From Dyella silvae (lineage in GTDB: Bacteria; Pseudomonadota; Gammaproteobacteria; Xanthomonadales; Rhodanobacteraceae): a DNA stretch of 64,000 nucleotides. Below the pieces are notes generated by a model. The model made no database searches, was not told where the DNA came from, and saw only the letters and a list, made by a program, of their open reading frames with translations. Positions 20,608-30,555 of the stretch are shown piece by piece (positions within the stretch are counted from its first letter, which is position 1; each line of letters opens with the position of its first letter). The position numbers were made by a program, and so were the translations under genes. The stretch is taken from the NCBI RefSeq assembly GCF_026421305.1, contig NZ_JAPJBQ010000003.1, positions 372,001-436,000 on the forward strand, read 5' to 3'.

Positions 20608-21436
20608 GGGGACTCCATTTCTTATAAGTGGTCAGGGATGCAGGGTGCCGGCGCCATTGGCGGCGACGACGAAAAGGCTTGTTGCAAGCGCACGACAACC
20701 CCGCAGCCCGGTTCCCCTGGGGAAGGGTTGGGGCGTGGCAGGGCTTGGTAGCCAACGCTTGTACGCTGCAATCAAGCTTGGACTATACCGTACAGTTTAA
20801 AATTTGTAGAGCCATCCCTCCAGCCCGGGGGACGGTGCGGCAGGTTCCTGGGCGTACATCGAGGGCCTTCCATGCGGTGGCTGTGCTCCGTCATAGATCC
20901 GTGAGTAACAGATTTTGGCCCAACTCCGTGAAGGTAGGGTGTCGGGGCCGGGGGAACCGCGATTTGTATGCGGATCTTGCCAGCGGGCTTTGCTCCGGTC
21001 CTGTGCCGATGGTTCGGGTTGCATGACGGCTTGGGGTGAGAGCAAGTCCCCGGACCAGGATGTGCGGCAAGCCTTCGGTTGGAGCCGACGGCAACGCCAT
21101 GATGGTTTTTCACTTGTTGCGCTGCAACGCCTTATCGGCATGGCGCCCATCACATACGCAAAGGTATTGCCGTGCAGCTGATGTGCAGGGCGCAACGGTG
21201 GGTTGAAGGCAACATACGAGCGCTGCAAGTTTTTTGCGCTCGTGCGCTTGCTTGCATGGCGTCAGTGCTGCAGGCGTCAGCGGTATGAAAAACGGCGTGA
21301 ATAATTTGCTGCACGGGCGTCATGGCCTGCCGCAAGCTGAAGTCGTGTCATGAGACAGGTGGATATGCCCACACGTGAGGCGTATCCTTTTAAAGCTTTT
21401 TTAGCCTCATTCCGTCTCCCCAAAACAGTAGATGCC
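20608..21436. other. intergenic region between acrA-like and glutamate dehydrogenase genes
   Basis: Contains the pump promoter (20782-20810). A perfect 8-bp hairpin ACGAGCGC/GCGCTCGT lies at 21216-21243 with a 12-base loop. From about 21350 a more AT-rich stretch follows that is probably the leader of the glutamate dehydrogenase gene. Reading frames in between are short, lack ribosome sites and look like chance. Confidence 0.5.
20782..20810 (-). promoter_or_regulatory. promoter and operator-like dyad of the AcrAB-like operon
   Basis: On the minus strand TCTACA (20810-20805), 17 bases, then TATAGT (20787-20782). Overlapping the -10 is the dyad ACTATACCGTACAGT (20782-20796), symmetric apart from one position around a central C. 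This is the form and place of a TetR-type operator for a drug-pump repressor encoded elsewhere. Confidence 0.55.
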
Positions 21437-24400
21437 ATGAACGCGATTCGTGCGGCTAGCAACAGCTCATTCCCCACTGTTGTTTTCGAAGAACTGAAGC
21501 AAAGCGGATTTCCTACCGAGCGCCTTGATGAGGCGCAATTTTTTATCAGCGCTTTCTTCGCGCGCATCTCCGAAGGCGATCTGGAACTGCACACCGTGGC
21601 CGAGTGGGCCGCGTTGCTCGGCGACCTGCTGAGTTTCATGCAGCAGCGTCAACCGGGCCGTGCCTCGGTGCGTGTGGTGAACCCGACCACGGGTCATGGC
21701 GGCCGCAGCTACATCCAGGTCGTGACCGACGACATGCCGTTCCTGGTCGATACCGTCACCATGATCGCGGCCGAAAAGCTGCAGATCCACGGCGTGATCC
21801 ATCCGGTCATCAATGTGACGCGCGATGCTTCCGGCAAGCTGCTCAAGCTGGGCGCTGAAGATGCGCCGCCCGAGTCGGTGATGCATTTCGAAGTGGATCG
21901 CATGGCGGGCGAGGCCGAGCAGGCCGCCCTCAAGGCGAAGCTGGAAAGCGCACTGGAAGACGTGCGCGTTGCCGTCAATGACTGGACGAAGATGCGCGAC
22001 AAGGCGCTGGCCATCGCCGCCGACCTGCCGACGCGCCAGCTGCCGCTCGATGCCGCTTCGGTCAAGGAAGCCTCGGAGTTCCTGCGCTGGCTCGCCGACG
22101 ACAACTTCACCTTCCTGGGTTATCGCGAATACGAAGTGACCGAGACGGATGGCGAGGAAGTGCTCCGCGCCAATGAAGCCTCCGGCATGGGTGTCCTGCA
22201 CAAGAGCGAGCGCTCGCTGGCGCCGCGTTCGCTGCGCTCGCTGGTGGCGCACGACCTGCCGCAGTCCGGCTCGACCGATGCCATCATCCTGACCAAGACC
22301 AATGCGCGCTCGCATGCGCATCGTTCGGGCTATATGGATTACGTGGGCGTGCTCAAGTTCGACGCCAACGGCAAGCCGGTGGCCGAGCAGCGCTTCCTGG
22401 GTCTGTTCACTTCGAGCGCCTTGCTGGCGCTTCCGCAGGACGTTCCGCTCATCCGTCAGAAGTACGAGTACGTGATGAACCAGTCCGGCCTGAAGCGCGA
22501 TTCGCATTCGGGCAAGTCGCTGCGTCACATTCTCGAAACGCTTCCGCGTGACGAGCTGTTCCAGAGCAGCGACGAAGAGCTCTACACCAACGCCATGGGC
22601 ACGCTCGAGCTGCGTCAGCGCGCACGCACGCGTCTTTTTGTGCGCCGCGACCGTTACGGGCGCTTTGTGACCTGCCTGGTCTACGTGCCGCGCGAACGCT
22701 TCAACACCACGGTGCGCGAGCGCATTGAGGCATTGTTGAGCAACAGCATGCGCGGTGAGCACGTTGACTCGTCGGTGCTGATGGCCGAAGCCGCGCTGGT
22801 GCGCCTGTACGTGGTGGTGCGCCCGAAGATCGGCGACCACGCGCAGTACAACGTCGCCGAACTCGAGAAGGGCGTCGCCACCATCGTGCGCAACTGGCAG
22901 GACGACCTGCGCGATGCGCTCGTTGCCAAGCTGGGCGATCACGAAGGCGTGGTGCTGGCCAACCGCTACGGCAAGGCCATGCCGGCCGGTTATATGGAAG
23001 ACGTCACCGCCTCGGCGGCTGCCGAGGATGTGCACCAGCTGTCGCTGCTGAAGGGCGATGACGCGGTGCGCATGTCGTTCTATCACCCGGCGGCTCGGCC
23101 GGAAGAGCTGCGCTTCAAGATCTACCGCAGCGGCGGCGACATCGCGCTTTTCGAAGTGCTGCCGCAGCTGGAAAACCTCGGCCTGCGCGTGCTCACCGAG
23201 CACCTGTACGACATCAACGTCGATGGCGGCACGCTGTACATCCAGGACTTCGAAGTGCAGGCCACGGGTAACCTCGCCTTCACCGTGGAGCAGGTGGGCA
23301 CGCTGTTCGAGGATGCCTTTGAGCAGATCTGGCGCGGCAACGCCGAGAGCGACGGCTTCAACCGCCTCGTGCTCAGCGCCAAGCTGAGCTGGCGCCAGAT
23401 CGCCATGCTGCGCGGTTACTGCAAGTACCTGCTGCAGACGGGCGTGGCGTTCTCGCAGAGCTACATGGAAGACGCGTTCAACCGCTATCCGGCCATTGCT
23501 GGCCTGCTGGTGGAATTGTTCCTGGCCAAGTTCGATCCGCGCCGCGAAAAGCTGTCGGCCGATGAGCTGAGCAAGGCCGGCAACGCCCTTCGCGGCGAAA
23601 TGCAGGCGCTGATTCCGGAATCCATCCGCAATGCACATCCGGCCCTCATCGACGGCCTGGTGGGTGCGCTGTCCAAGCCGCGCGCCGAGCAGATCACGGT
23701 GGTGGAAGAGGCCATCGGCACGCTGCTGGAAACCGTCTCCAGCCTGGACGACGATCGCATCCTGCGCAGCTTCGTGACGCTGATCCGTTCCACGCTGCGC
23801 ACCAGCTTCTTCCAGCAGTGGGAAGGCGCCTACCGCAACTACATCAGCTACAAGTTCGACTCGCATCGCGTGCCGGATCTGCCGAAGCCGGTGCCGTACC
23901 GCGAAATCTTCGTCAGTGCGCCGCGCGTGGAAGGTATCCACCTGCGCTTCGGCTCGGTGGCGCGTGGCGGCCTGCGTTGGTCCGATCGCCGCGAAGACTT
24001 CCGCACGGAAGTGCTGGGCCTGGTGAAGGCGCAGATGGTGAAGAACACCGTGATCGTGCCGGTGGGCTCGAAGGGCGGCTTCTTCGTCAAGCGTCCGCCG
24101 GTGAATGGCGATCGCGACGCGCAGCTGGCCGAAGGCATTGCCTGCTACCGCATGTTCATCAGCGGCCTGCTGGACATCACCGACAACCTCGTCGAGGGCA
24201 AGGTGGTGCCGCCGCATGACGTGGTGCGTCACGACAACGACGATCCGTACCTGGTGGTGGCGGCCGACAAGGGCACCGCGACCTTCTCCGATATCGCCAA
24301 CGCCATTTCGATCGAGCACGGCTTCTGGTTGGGCGACGCGTTCGCTTCCGGTGGTTCGAACGGCTATGACCACAAGGGCATGGGCATCACGGCCAAGGGT

Positions 24401-26371
24401 GCATGGGAGTCGGTCAAGCGCCACTTCCGCGCGCTGGGCCGTGACAGCCAGACCCAGGACTTCACCTGCGTGGGCATCGGTGACATGTCCGGCGACGTGT
24501 TCGGCAACGGCATGCTGTTGTCCAAGCACATCCGCCTGGTCGCCGCGTTTGACCATCGCCACATCTTCCTTGATCCGAATCCGGATGCGGCCCGCACGTT
24601 CGTCGAGCGCGAGCGCATGTTCAAGGTGCCGCGTTCCAGCTGGGACGACTACGACAAGTCGCTGATTTCCGCCGGTGGCGGCGTGTATCCGCGCTCGCTG
24701 AAGTCGATTCCGGTGTCGCCGGAAATGCGCGCGGTGCTGGGCCTCAAGCCCGAAGTGACGCAGCTCGCGCCGAACGACCTGCTCAGTGCCATCCTCAAGG
24801 CACCGGTGGATCTGTTGTGGAACGGCGGCATCGGCACCTACGTGAAGGCCAGCAGCGAAACGCACGCCGACGTGGGCGATCGCGCCAACAACGGTCTGCG
24901 CATCAACGGTGGCGAGCTGCGTGCCAAGGTGGTGGGCGAGGGCGGCAATCTGGGCTTCACCCAGAAGGGCCGCATCGAAGCCGCTCAGCACGGCGTGCTG
25001 CTCAACACCGACTTCATCGACAACTCCGCCGGTGTGGACACCTCCGACCATGAGGTGAACATCAAGATTCTGCTCGGCGACGCCGTGCAGCGCGGCGAGC
25101 TGACGCTGGAGCAGCGCAACACCCTGCTGGCCAGCATGACCGACGAAGTCGGCCAGCTGGTGCTGTGGGACAACTACCGCCAGAACCAGGCCATTACGCT
25201 GATGGAGCACCAGTCGGTGCATCGCATTGGCTCGATGGCGCACTTCATCCGCATGTTGGAAACGGAAGGCCTGCTCGACCGTCAGGTGGAAAACCTGCCG
25301 AGCGAGTCGGAGCTGACCGAGCGCAAGACGCGCGGCATCGGCATGACGCGTCCGGAACTCTCCGTGCTGCTGTCGTACGACAAGATCAAGTTGTACCAGC
25401 AGCTGCTCGATTCGGACGTGCCGGAAGATGCGTACCTGTCGAAGGAGCTGGTGCGCTACTTCCCCGAGCCGCTGCACGACAAGTACGCCGATCACATGCA
25501 GCGTCATCGCCTGAAGCGCGAAATCATCGCCACGGCCGTGACCAACTCCACCATCAACCGCATGGGCGCCACCTTCATGATGCGCATGCAGGAAGATACC
25601 GGACAGGGCCCGGCGGCCATCGCCAAGGCATTCACCGCCGCACGCGAGATCATGGGCGCGCGCGAGCTGTGGGCCGAGATCGAAGCGCTGGACAGCAAGG
25701 TGGCTGAGAACACCCAGATCGACGCCATCCTGCAGATCTGGTCGCTGCTGCGTCACATGACCCGCTGGCTGCTCAATCGTCCGGGCGGCACGCTCGACAT
25801 CAATGCCAACGTCGATCGTTACCAGGCGGGTGTCAGTGAGCTGCGTGCGGCGTTGCCGGGTGCGCTCACCGAAACCGGCAAGGCGGATTTCGCCACCAGC
25901 CACGAGAAGTGGGAAGGCCTGGGCGTTTCGTCGGAGCTGGCGCTGCGTCTGGCCCGCATCCCCGAACTGCGTGCCATGCTCGACATCGTCGAAGTGGCGC
26001 AGCAGAGCGGGCAGCCGATCACCAAGGTGGCCAGCGTGTTCTACGAACTGGGCGAGTCGCTCGACCTTGAATGGCTGCGCAGCCAGATCGAAGCACTGCC
26101 GGTCGAAGGCGCATGGCACGCACAGGCACGTGGTTCGCTGCTGGACGAGCTCAACCACCAGCATCGCGCGCTTGCCTTGCAGGTGCTCTCGCTGACGGGC
26201 GCATCGAAGGATGTCTCGCCGGTGCAGGCATGGCTGCAGCGTGACGACGCCACGCTGAAGTACACGCGCAACATGCTGGCGGAAATCCTCACCCAGAACG
26301 CCGATTACCCGATTGCCTCGGTCGCGGTTCGTCGCCTGGCCCAGCTGGCGCAGGTGCCGGTGAACCAGTAA
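21437..26371 (+). CDS. gdhB: NAD-specific glutamate dehydrogenase, large GDH-180 type
   Basis: About 1644 residues, the size of the 180-kDa NAD-GDH class. The long N-terminal region (to about residue 700) carries ACT-like regulatory segments. The catalytic domain (about 750-1250) has LRFGSVARGGLRWSDRREDFRTEV split across its glycine-rich loop, QMVKNTVIVPVGSKGGF with the catalytic Lys, and VGIGDMSGDVFGNG for NAD binding. It deaminates glutamate to 2-oxoglutarate for amino acid catabolism. The frame is open from an ATG at 21350 and another at 21365. I prefer ATG 21437 because the preceding codons read like a leader, though none has a strong ribosome site. Single gene with its own terminator. 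Confidence 0.92.
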   Translation: MNAIRAASNSSFPTVVFEELKQSGFPTERLDEAQFFISAFFARISEGDLELHTVAEWAALLGDLLSFMQQRQPGRASVRVVNPTTGHGGRSYIQVVTDDMPFLVDTVTMIAAEKLQIHGVIHPVINVTRDASGKLLKLGAEDAPPESVMHFEVDRMAGEAEQAALKAKLESALEDVRVAVNDWTKMRDKALAIAADLPTRQLPLDAASVKEASEFLRWLADDNFTFLGYREYEVTETDGEEVLRANEASGMGVLHKSERSLAPRSLRSLVAHDLPQSGSTDAIILTKTNARSHAHRSGYMDYVGVLKFDANGKPVAEQRFLGLFTSSALLALPQDVPLIRQKYEYVMNQSGLKRDSHSGKSLRHILETLPRDELFQSSDEELYTNAMGTLELRQRARTRLFVRRDRYGRFVTCLVYVPRERFNTTVRERIEALLSNSMRGEHVDSSVLMAEAALVRLYVVVRPKIGDHAQYNVAELEKGVATIVRNWQDDLRDALVAKLGDHEGVVLANRYGKAMPAGYMEDVTASAAAEDVHQLSLLKGDDAVRMSFYHPAARPEELRFKIYRSGGDIALFEVLPQLENLGLRVLTEHLYDINVDGGTLYIQDFEVQATGNLAFTVEQVGTLFEDAFEQIWRGNAESDGFNRLVLSAKLSWRQIAMLRGYCKYLLQTGVAFSQSYMEDAFNRYPAIAGLLVELFLAKFDPRREKLSADELSKAGNALRGEMQALIPESIRNAHPALIDGLVGALSKPRAEQITVVEEAIGTLLETVSSLDDDRILRSFVTLIRSTLRTSFFQQWEGAYRNYISYKFDSHRVPDLPKPVPYREIFVSAPRVEGIHLRFGSVARGGLRWSDRREDFRTEVLGLVKAQMVKNTVIVPVGSKGGFFVKRPPVNGDRDAQLAEGIACYRMFISGLLDITDNLVEGKVVPPHDVVRHDNDDPYLVVAADKGTATFSDIANAISIEHGFWLGDAFASGGSNGYDHKGMGITAKGAWESVKRHFRALGRDSQTQDFTCVGIGDMSGDVFGNGMLLSKHIRLVAAFDHRHIFLDPNPDAARTFVERERMFKVPRSSWDDYDKSLISAGGGVYPRSLKSIPVSPEMRAVLGLKPEVTQLAPNDLLSAILKAPVDLLWNGGIGTYVKASSETHADVGDRANNGLRINGGELRAKVVGEGGNLGFTQKGRIEAAQHGVLLNTDFIDNSAGVDTSDHEVNIKILLGDAVQRGELTLEQRNTLLASMTDEVGQLVLWDNYRQNQAITLMEHQSVHRIGSMAHFIRMLETEGLLDRQVENLPSESELTERKTRGIGMTRPELSVLLSYDKIKLYQQLLDSDVPEDAYLSKELVRYFPEPLHDKYADHMQRHRLKREIIATAVTNSTINRMGATFMMRMQEDTGQGPAAIAKAFTAAREIMGARELWAEIEALDSKVAENTQIDAILQIWSLLRHMTRWLLNRPGGTLDINANVDRYQAGVSELRAALPGALTETGKADFATSHEKWEGLGVSSELALRLARIPELRAMLDIVEVAQQSGQPITKVASVFYELGESLDLEWLRSQIEALPVEGAWHAQARGSLLDELNHQHRALALQVLSLTGASKDVSPVQAWLQRDDATLKYTRNMLAEILTQNADYPIASVAVRRLAQLAQVPVNQ

Positions 26372-26394
26372 TCCACTTCGTTCGCCATGAAACG

Positions 26395-26427
26395 AAAAAG
26401 GGCGGTGCATGGCACCGCCCTTTTTTT
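26395..26427. terminator. bidirectional terminator between gdh and M3 peptidase genes
   Basis: GGGCGGTGC (26400-26408) pairs with GCACCGCCC (26412-26420) around ATG, with AAAAA before and TTTTTTT after. It lies between convergent genes. Confidence 0.9.
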
Positions 26428-26444
26428 ATGTGATTCCAACCGAC

Positions 26445-28469
26445 TCAGGGGGCGATGCCCATCTCCTGATAGAACGCGTCATAGCTGGTGGCGCGGCCAA
26501 GAAACCGTTGCAGCAACACATCCGGCTCTTCCGTGCCACCGGGCTCGAGGATGTCCTTGCGATAGCGCATGCCTACTTCGGCGGTGTCCGCGCCTTTCTT
26601 GCTGAAGGCGGAGTACATGTCCTGCGCGTAGACCTTTGACCATACATAGCCGTAGTAGCCAGCGTCATAACCTTCCATGAAATGGACAAAGCTGGCTTCG
26701 GGGATGGTGCTTTCCACGGCCGGGAGCGGCGTCAGCTCGCGCCAGGTGGTGTGCCAGAGTTTGGTTGGGTCAACTTTCGGGCCGCTCTGGTGAAGACGCA
26801 TGTCGTAGGTAGCGAAAAACACGTCGAACAGGTGGTCTGAGCTTTCGGTAGCGTGCTTGCTCGCGATCAACTTGTTGATCAGGTCGTCCGGCAAGGGCTC
26901 TCCAGTACCTACGTGGCTCGACACGCTCTTGAGCACCGCTGGCTGCCACATCCAGTTTTCCAGCATCTGTGACGGCGCCTCCACGAAGTCCTGGCGTACA
27001 TTGCTGCCGTACAGTGTTTCGTACGGTGCCGTAGACAGTGTCATGTGCATGATGTGACCAAACTCGTGGAAGAACGTGATCACGTCATTGTGATTCAGCA
27101 GCGAAGGTTTGCCCGGTTCGCTTGCCGGCCAGTTGCCAACAATGGTCGCGACGGGCTTTTGCATCGTGCCATCGGCTAATCGACGGCCCGAGCGCAATGG
27201 CATGCTGGCGAAATGCCCGTACTTGCCTGCCCTTGGATACAAATCCATGTAGAACCAGCCGAGCAGCTCTCCGCTGGCCGCATCTCTGATCGCGTATTCC
27301 GTAATGCCGGGCGCCCATGCTTTGACGTTTGGCACTTCTTCGAAGCGCACGCCTAGCGTCTTCTGATAGATGTCCAGCATCGCCGGCACGACCTTGTCGA
27401 AAGGGAAGTACTGGCGGACCAGTTCCATGTCGATGTCGTAGCGCTCCTTCTTGAACTTTTGCTTGTAATGTCCGTAATCCCAGATTTCGAACGGGGTGCT
27501 TTCGCCGTCCCGTTGCTTGAGCGCGCGTAGCATGGCCACTTCCTGGGTTGACTTGGGAAGCAGCTTTTCGTTGAGCTGTGCCAGGAAGCGGTTCACATGC
27601 TCTGGCGTCTTCGCCATCTTGGCGTCCAGCTGGTAGGCAGCCCATGATGGGAACCCCAGCAAATGCGCGAGCTGGTCCCTGATGGCCACGGCGTCGGCGA
27701 GCCGCTGTACATTCGGTTGGCCACCTCTGCTGTCGTAGACCAGCCAGTACCGCTTGCGCGCAACACCCGATGATTCATTGCGCATAAACGTCACGACGGT
27801 GCTTTCGTCGACGGGCACGGTATAACCGCGCTCATTTGGCTTGAGCGTGGCGACGAAATCCTTGGGGAGCGATGCGGCTTCTTCCTTGCTGATATCGACC
27901 GTGCGGTGTTCTTCGGCAAGCGTGCGGCCAAAGTCGATCTGCAACTTGTTGAGCTGATCGAACAATGCCGTGACCTTGGCGCGCGTGGCAGGGTCGAGTC
28001 CAGCGCCTGAGCGCCGCCCTTGTTCGAGATATCGGTTCACCAATTGCCGGTCAGCTTGCGTTTTGGTTTGTTTCTGCGCCGATTTTGCCAACGCATAGAT
28101 CGCCGGGTCTGCACCGATCTTCACGTTGAAGGCTGCTACGTCTTGCTGGCAACGGGTGGAGGCGTCACGCACGCTCTTGTCTGTGGCGATTTCACCTTGA
28201 TTGGCCTGCACGATCAGGGCGTCGTTCAGATCAGCCATGGCGTTCTCTACAGCGCCGATGCCGCTTGCAAACGTCGCTTCGTTCAGCGGTTGCGCGTCGA
28301 TCGCATCAATGCGGGATTGTGTGCGCGCCAGTGCAGCTGCACACCCCTGGCGAATCTGGTCACTGGAGAGGTTCCAGGCAATGCCCGAGTCGGGCGGCGA
28401 TGCGCCTGGAACTGCGTACGCGGGGTAGACGAGAGCAAGCATAAGCACTGCAACGGAGTAGTGACGCAT
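26445..28469 (-). CDS. exported M3-family zinc metallopeptidase (oligopeptidase/dipeptidyl carboxypeptidase-like)
   Basis: 674 residues with an N-terminal signal peptide (MRHYSVAVLMLALVYPAYA), so probably periplasmic. The long helical N-terminal part leads to the catalytic M3 domain with FFHEFGHIMHM; HEFGH is at 468-472 (zinc His468 and His472, catalytic Glu469). Further downstream EAPSQMLENWMWQP gives the third zinc ligand Glu, and a Tyr-rich YDAGYYGYVWSKVYAQDM supplies substrate-binding tyrosines. It should cut short peptides. Length matches Dcp/OpdA relatives. Monocistronic, converging on gdh. Confidence 0.9.
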   Translation of the reverse strand: MRHYSVAVLMLALVYPAYAVPGASPPDSGIAWNLSSDQIRQGCAAALARTQSRIDAIDAQPLNEATFASGIGAVENAMADLNDALIVQANQGEIATDKSVRDASTRCQQDVAAFNVKIGADPAIYALAKSAQKQTKTQADRQLVNRYLEQGRRSGAGLDPATRAKVTALFDQLNKLQIDFGRTLAEEHRTVDISKEEAASLPKDFVATLKPNERGYTVPVDESTVVTFMRNESSGVARKRYWLVYDSRGGQPNVQRLADAVAIRDQLAHLLGFPSWAAYQLDAKMAKTPEHVNRFLAQLNEKLLPKSTQEVAMLRALKQRDGESTPFEIWDYGHYKQKFKKERYDIDMELVRQYFPFDKVVPAMLDIYQKTLGVRFEEVPNVKAWAPGITEYAIRDAASGELLGWFYMDLYPRAGKYGHFASMPLRSGRRLADGTMQKPVATIVGNWPASEPGKPSLLNHNDVITFFHEFGHIMHMTLSTAPYETLYGSNVRQDFVEAPSQMLENWMWQPAVLKSVSSHVGTGEPLPDDLINKLIASKHATESSDHLFDVFFATYDMRLHQSGPKVDPTKLWHTTWRELTPLPAVESTIPEASFVHFMEGYDAGYYGYVWSKVYAQDMYSAFSKKGADTAEVGMRYRKDILEPGGTEEPDVLLQRFLGRATSYDAFYQEMGIAP

Positions 28470-28695
28470 TGCCGTCTATCCTTTTGCTGGGCAGGTGCGC
28501 CCCCGGTCACGTTCATGGGACTGACGTAGGCCTGGCGCATCAAACGGCACGCTATCCAAGCGCGTTAACCGGGGAAATCAGACGGAACGGCTATGACTCG
28601 CCAGCCGTCAGTCGCGACGATAGGCTGACTGGCCTAGCCTCGGGCGAGGGCTGCTATGCTCAGAGAACCTCCCGGCCGGCCGATGACCACGACCC

Positions 28696-29457
28696 ATGCG
28701 CTTCGCCTTCGTCGCCAGCGAGACCAATGTTGCCCAGCAAGCCCGGCGCAAGTTCATCGATCGCTACGGCGACGTGCCGCCCGAGCAGGCCGATGTGATC
28801 GTTGCCCTGGGTGGCGATGGCTTCATGCTTCGTACTCTGCATGCGTACCGGGCCCTGCCGGCGCCGGTGTACGGCATGAAGCTGGGCCGGGTCGGCTTTC
28901 TGATGAACAAGCACCGGTTGGATGGTCTGGGCGATCGCATCGCGCGCGCCCACGCCGCCGTGCTGTATCCACTGGAGATGCGCACCGTCGATGCGGCGGG
29001 TGAGGTGCATCACGCGCTGGCCTTCAATGAAGTGTCACTGCTGCGCCAGAGCAATCAGGCGGCGCATCTCGAAGTGAAACTCAACGAGATCGTGAAACTG
29101 ACCACGCTGGTATGCGATGGCATCCTGGTATCCACGCCGGCAGGGTCAACCGCATACAACCTGTCCGCACACGGGCCGATTCTTCCACTGGATGCCAACG
29201 TGCTCGCGCTGACGCCCATCAGTCCGTTCCGGCCGCGTCGCTGGCGTGGCGCCATTCTTCCGCATCGCACCTTGGTGACCTTGCGGGTACTGGATCCCGG
29301 CAAGCGTCCGGTCAGCGCCACGGCCGACTACCACGAAGTGCGCGATATCCGCGAAGTGGAAATCCGCCAGTCTGCGGGGCAGGGTGTGCGGCTGTTGTTT
29401 GATCCGGAGCACAATCTGGAGCAACGCATATTGGATGAGCAGTTCGCGCAGGACTGA
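28696..29457 (+). CDS. nadK: NAD kinase
   Basis: 253 residues. The catalytic GGDG is at about 39-42 ([12 protein letters not shown]). The NE motif is at 111-112 (AFNEVS), and the substrate loop TPAGSTAY is at 147-154 followed by NLSAHGPI. It phosphorylates NAD to NADP with ATP in the cytoplasm. The short N-terminus before GGDG and the overall size fit the compact NAD kinases of Xanthomonas relatives. No obvious ribosome site precedes the ATG. A repeat element follows the stop. Confidence 0.93.
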   Translation: MRFAFVASETNVAQQARRKFIDRYGDVPPEQADVIVALGGDGFMLRTLHAYRALPAPVYGMKLGRVGFLMNKHRLDGLGDRIARAHAAVLYPLEMRTVDAAGEVHHALAFNEVSLLRQSNQAAHLEVKLNEIVKLTTLVCDGILVSTPAGSTAYNLSAHGPILPLDANVLALTPISPFRPRRWRGAILPHRTLVTLRVLDPGKRPVSATADYHEVRDIREVEIRQSAGQGVRLLFDPEHNLEQRILDEQFAQD

Positions 29458-29465
29458 GAGCCAGG

Positions 29466-29553
29466 AGTGAAGAGAGAGAAGTGAGAAGTGAGAGAAGAGC
29501 GCGGGCTGGCAGAGTTTTCTCTCACTTCTCACTCCTCTTAACTCACTTCTCGC
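29466..29553. repeat. long inverted repeat of the GAGTGAGAAGTGAGAG family, copy 2
   Basis: The left arm contains GAAGTGAGAAGTGAGAGAAG (about 29480-29500) and the right arm TCTCTCACTTCTCACTCC (about 29518-29536), giving a hairpin of about 25-30 bp. Sequence is clearly related to 13312-13398. It fills the gap between the NAD kinase and 5'-nucleotidase genes. Confidence 0.85.
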
Positions 29554-29574
29554 CTTTTGCGCTAGATTGACGTT

Positions 29575-30504
29575 ATGAACCGCCCAGCCAGCGCCATCCA
29601 CGATCCTTCCGCCGCTGCCGACAACCGGCTGGTGGTAGCCATTTCTTCGCGCGCCTTGTTTGATCTGGGCGACAGCCACGAGCTGTTCGAGCGCGAGGGG
29701 CTGGATGCCTATCGCTCGTTTCAGATCGAGCATGAGAACGAGATTCTCAAGCCGGGCGTGGCATTTCCCCTGGTGCAGAAACTGCTCGACCTCAACAAGC
29801 TGGCGGGCGACAAACCGCCGGTTGAGGTGATTCTGCTGTCGCGCAATTCGGGCGATACGGGGCTGCGCATCTTCAACGCGATTCAGCATTACGGACTGGA
29901 GATCAGCCGCGCGGCATTCACCAGCGGCGCACCTACCTCGGACTACATCGGGCCGTTCAAGGCGGATCTGTTCCTTTCCGCCAACGCTGAAGATGTAGGG
30001 CGCGCACTGGCCGCCGGCGTGGCGGCGGCCACGATCCTGCCGTCGACTGCGCCACCGCGTGCTACCGAGCAGCTGCGTATCGCCTTCGACGGCGACGCGG
30101 TGATCTTCGGTGACGAAGGCGAGCGCGTGTCGCGTGAAGAAGGGCTGGAGGCATTCCACCAGAGCGAGCGCGAGCTTGCCGAAGAGCCGTTGTCGGTGGG
30201 GCCGTTCCGCGGCTTTCTTTCCGCCTTGCATCGGTTGCAGGCGGCGTTTCCCGCCGAAGATTCACCTATCCGCACTGCGCTGGTAACAGCGCGTTCGGCG
30301 CCGGCGCACAAGCGCGTGATTCTTACGCTGCGCCGTTGGGGTGTGCGCATCGACGAGGCGCTGTTCCTGGGCGGGCGCGATAAGGGGCCCTTCCTTGATG
30401 CCTTCGGTGCAGACATCTTTTTCGACGACTCACCGGCCAATGTCGAGTCGGCGCGCAAGCACGTGGCAACGGGCCATGTGCCGCATGGCGTGAGCAATCG
30501 CTAA
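29575..30504 (+). CDS. cytosolic 5'-nucleotidase family protein
   Basis: 309 residues resembling the PF06189 5'-nucleotidase family. Features are LVVAISSRALFDL near residues 19-31 (the HAD-like Asp position is replaced by Ser in the first motif), SFQIEHENEILKPGVAFPLV, VILLSRNSGDTGLRIFNAI, LRIAFDGDAVIFGDEGE at mid-protein and a final DIFFDDSPANVESA. It would dephosphorylate nucleoside monophosphates. No signal peptide. It follows the NAD kinase gene after a repeat element, so co-transcription is uncertain. Confidence 0.85.
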   Translation: MNRPASAIHDPSAAADNRLVVAISSRALFDLGDSHELFEREGLDAYRSFQIEHENEILKPGVAFPLVQKLLDLNKLAGDKPPVEVILLSRNSGDTGLRIFNAIQHYGLEISRAAFTSGAPTSDYIGPFKADLFLSANAEDVGRALAAGVAAATILPSTAPPRATEQLRIAFDGDAVIFGDEGERVSREEGLEAFHQSERELAEEPLSVGPFRGFLSALHRLQAAFPAEDSPIRTALVTARSAPAHKRVILTLRRWGVRIDEALFLGGRDKGPFLDAFGADIFFDDSPANVESARKHVATGHVPHGVSNR

Positions 30505-30519
30505 CTCGCTTTGTTCTTC

Positions 30520-30548
30520 TGTGGGAGCGCACTCTGTGCGCTCCCACA
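30520..30548. terminator. perfect 13-bp hairpin after the nucleotidase gene
   Basis: TGTGGGAGCGCAC (30520-30532) and GTGCGCTCCCACA (30536-30548) pair perfectly with a 3-base loop. The sequence is of the GTGGGAGCGC type dispersed in many gammaproteobacteria, so it may be a repeat element acting as a terminator between two convergent genes. Confidence 0.65.
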
Positions 30549-30555
30549 CATATTT

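Noticed and set aside
21467-26410. Very long open frame (1647 codons) antisense to glutamate dehydrogenase
   Set aside because: It mirrors the high-GC codon pattern of the real gene on the other strand and has His/Arg/Ala-rich shadow composition.
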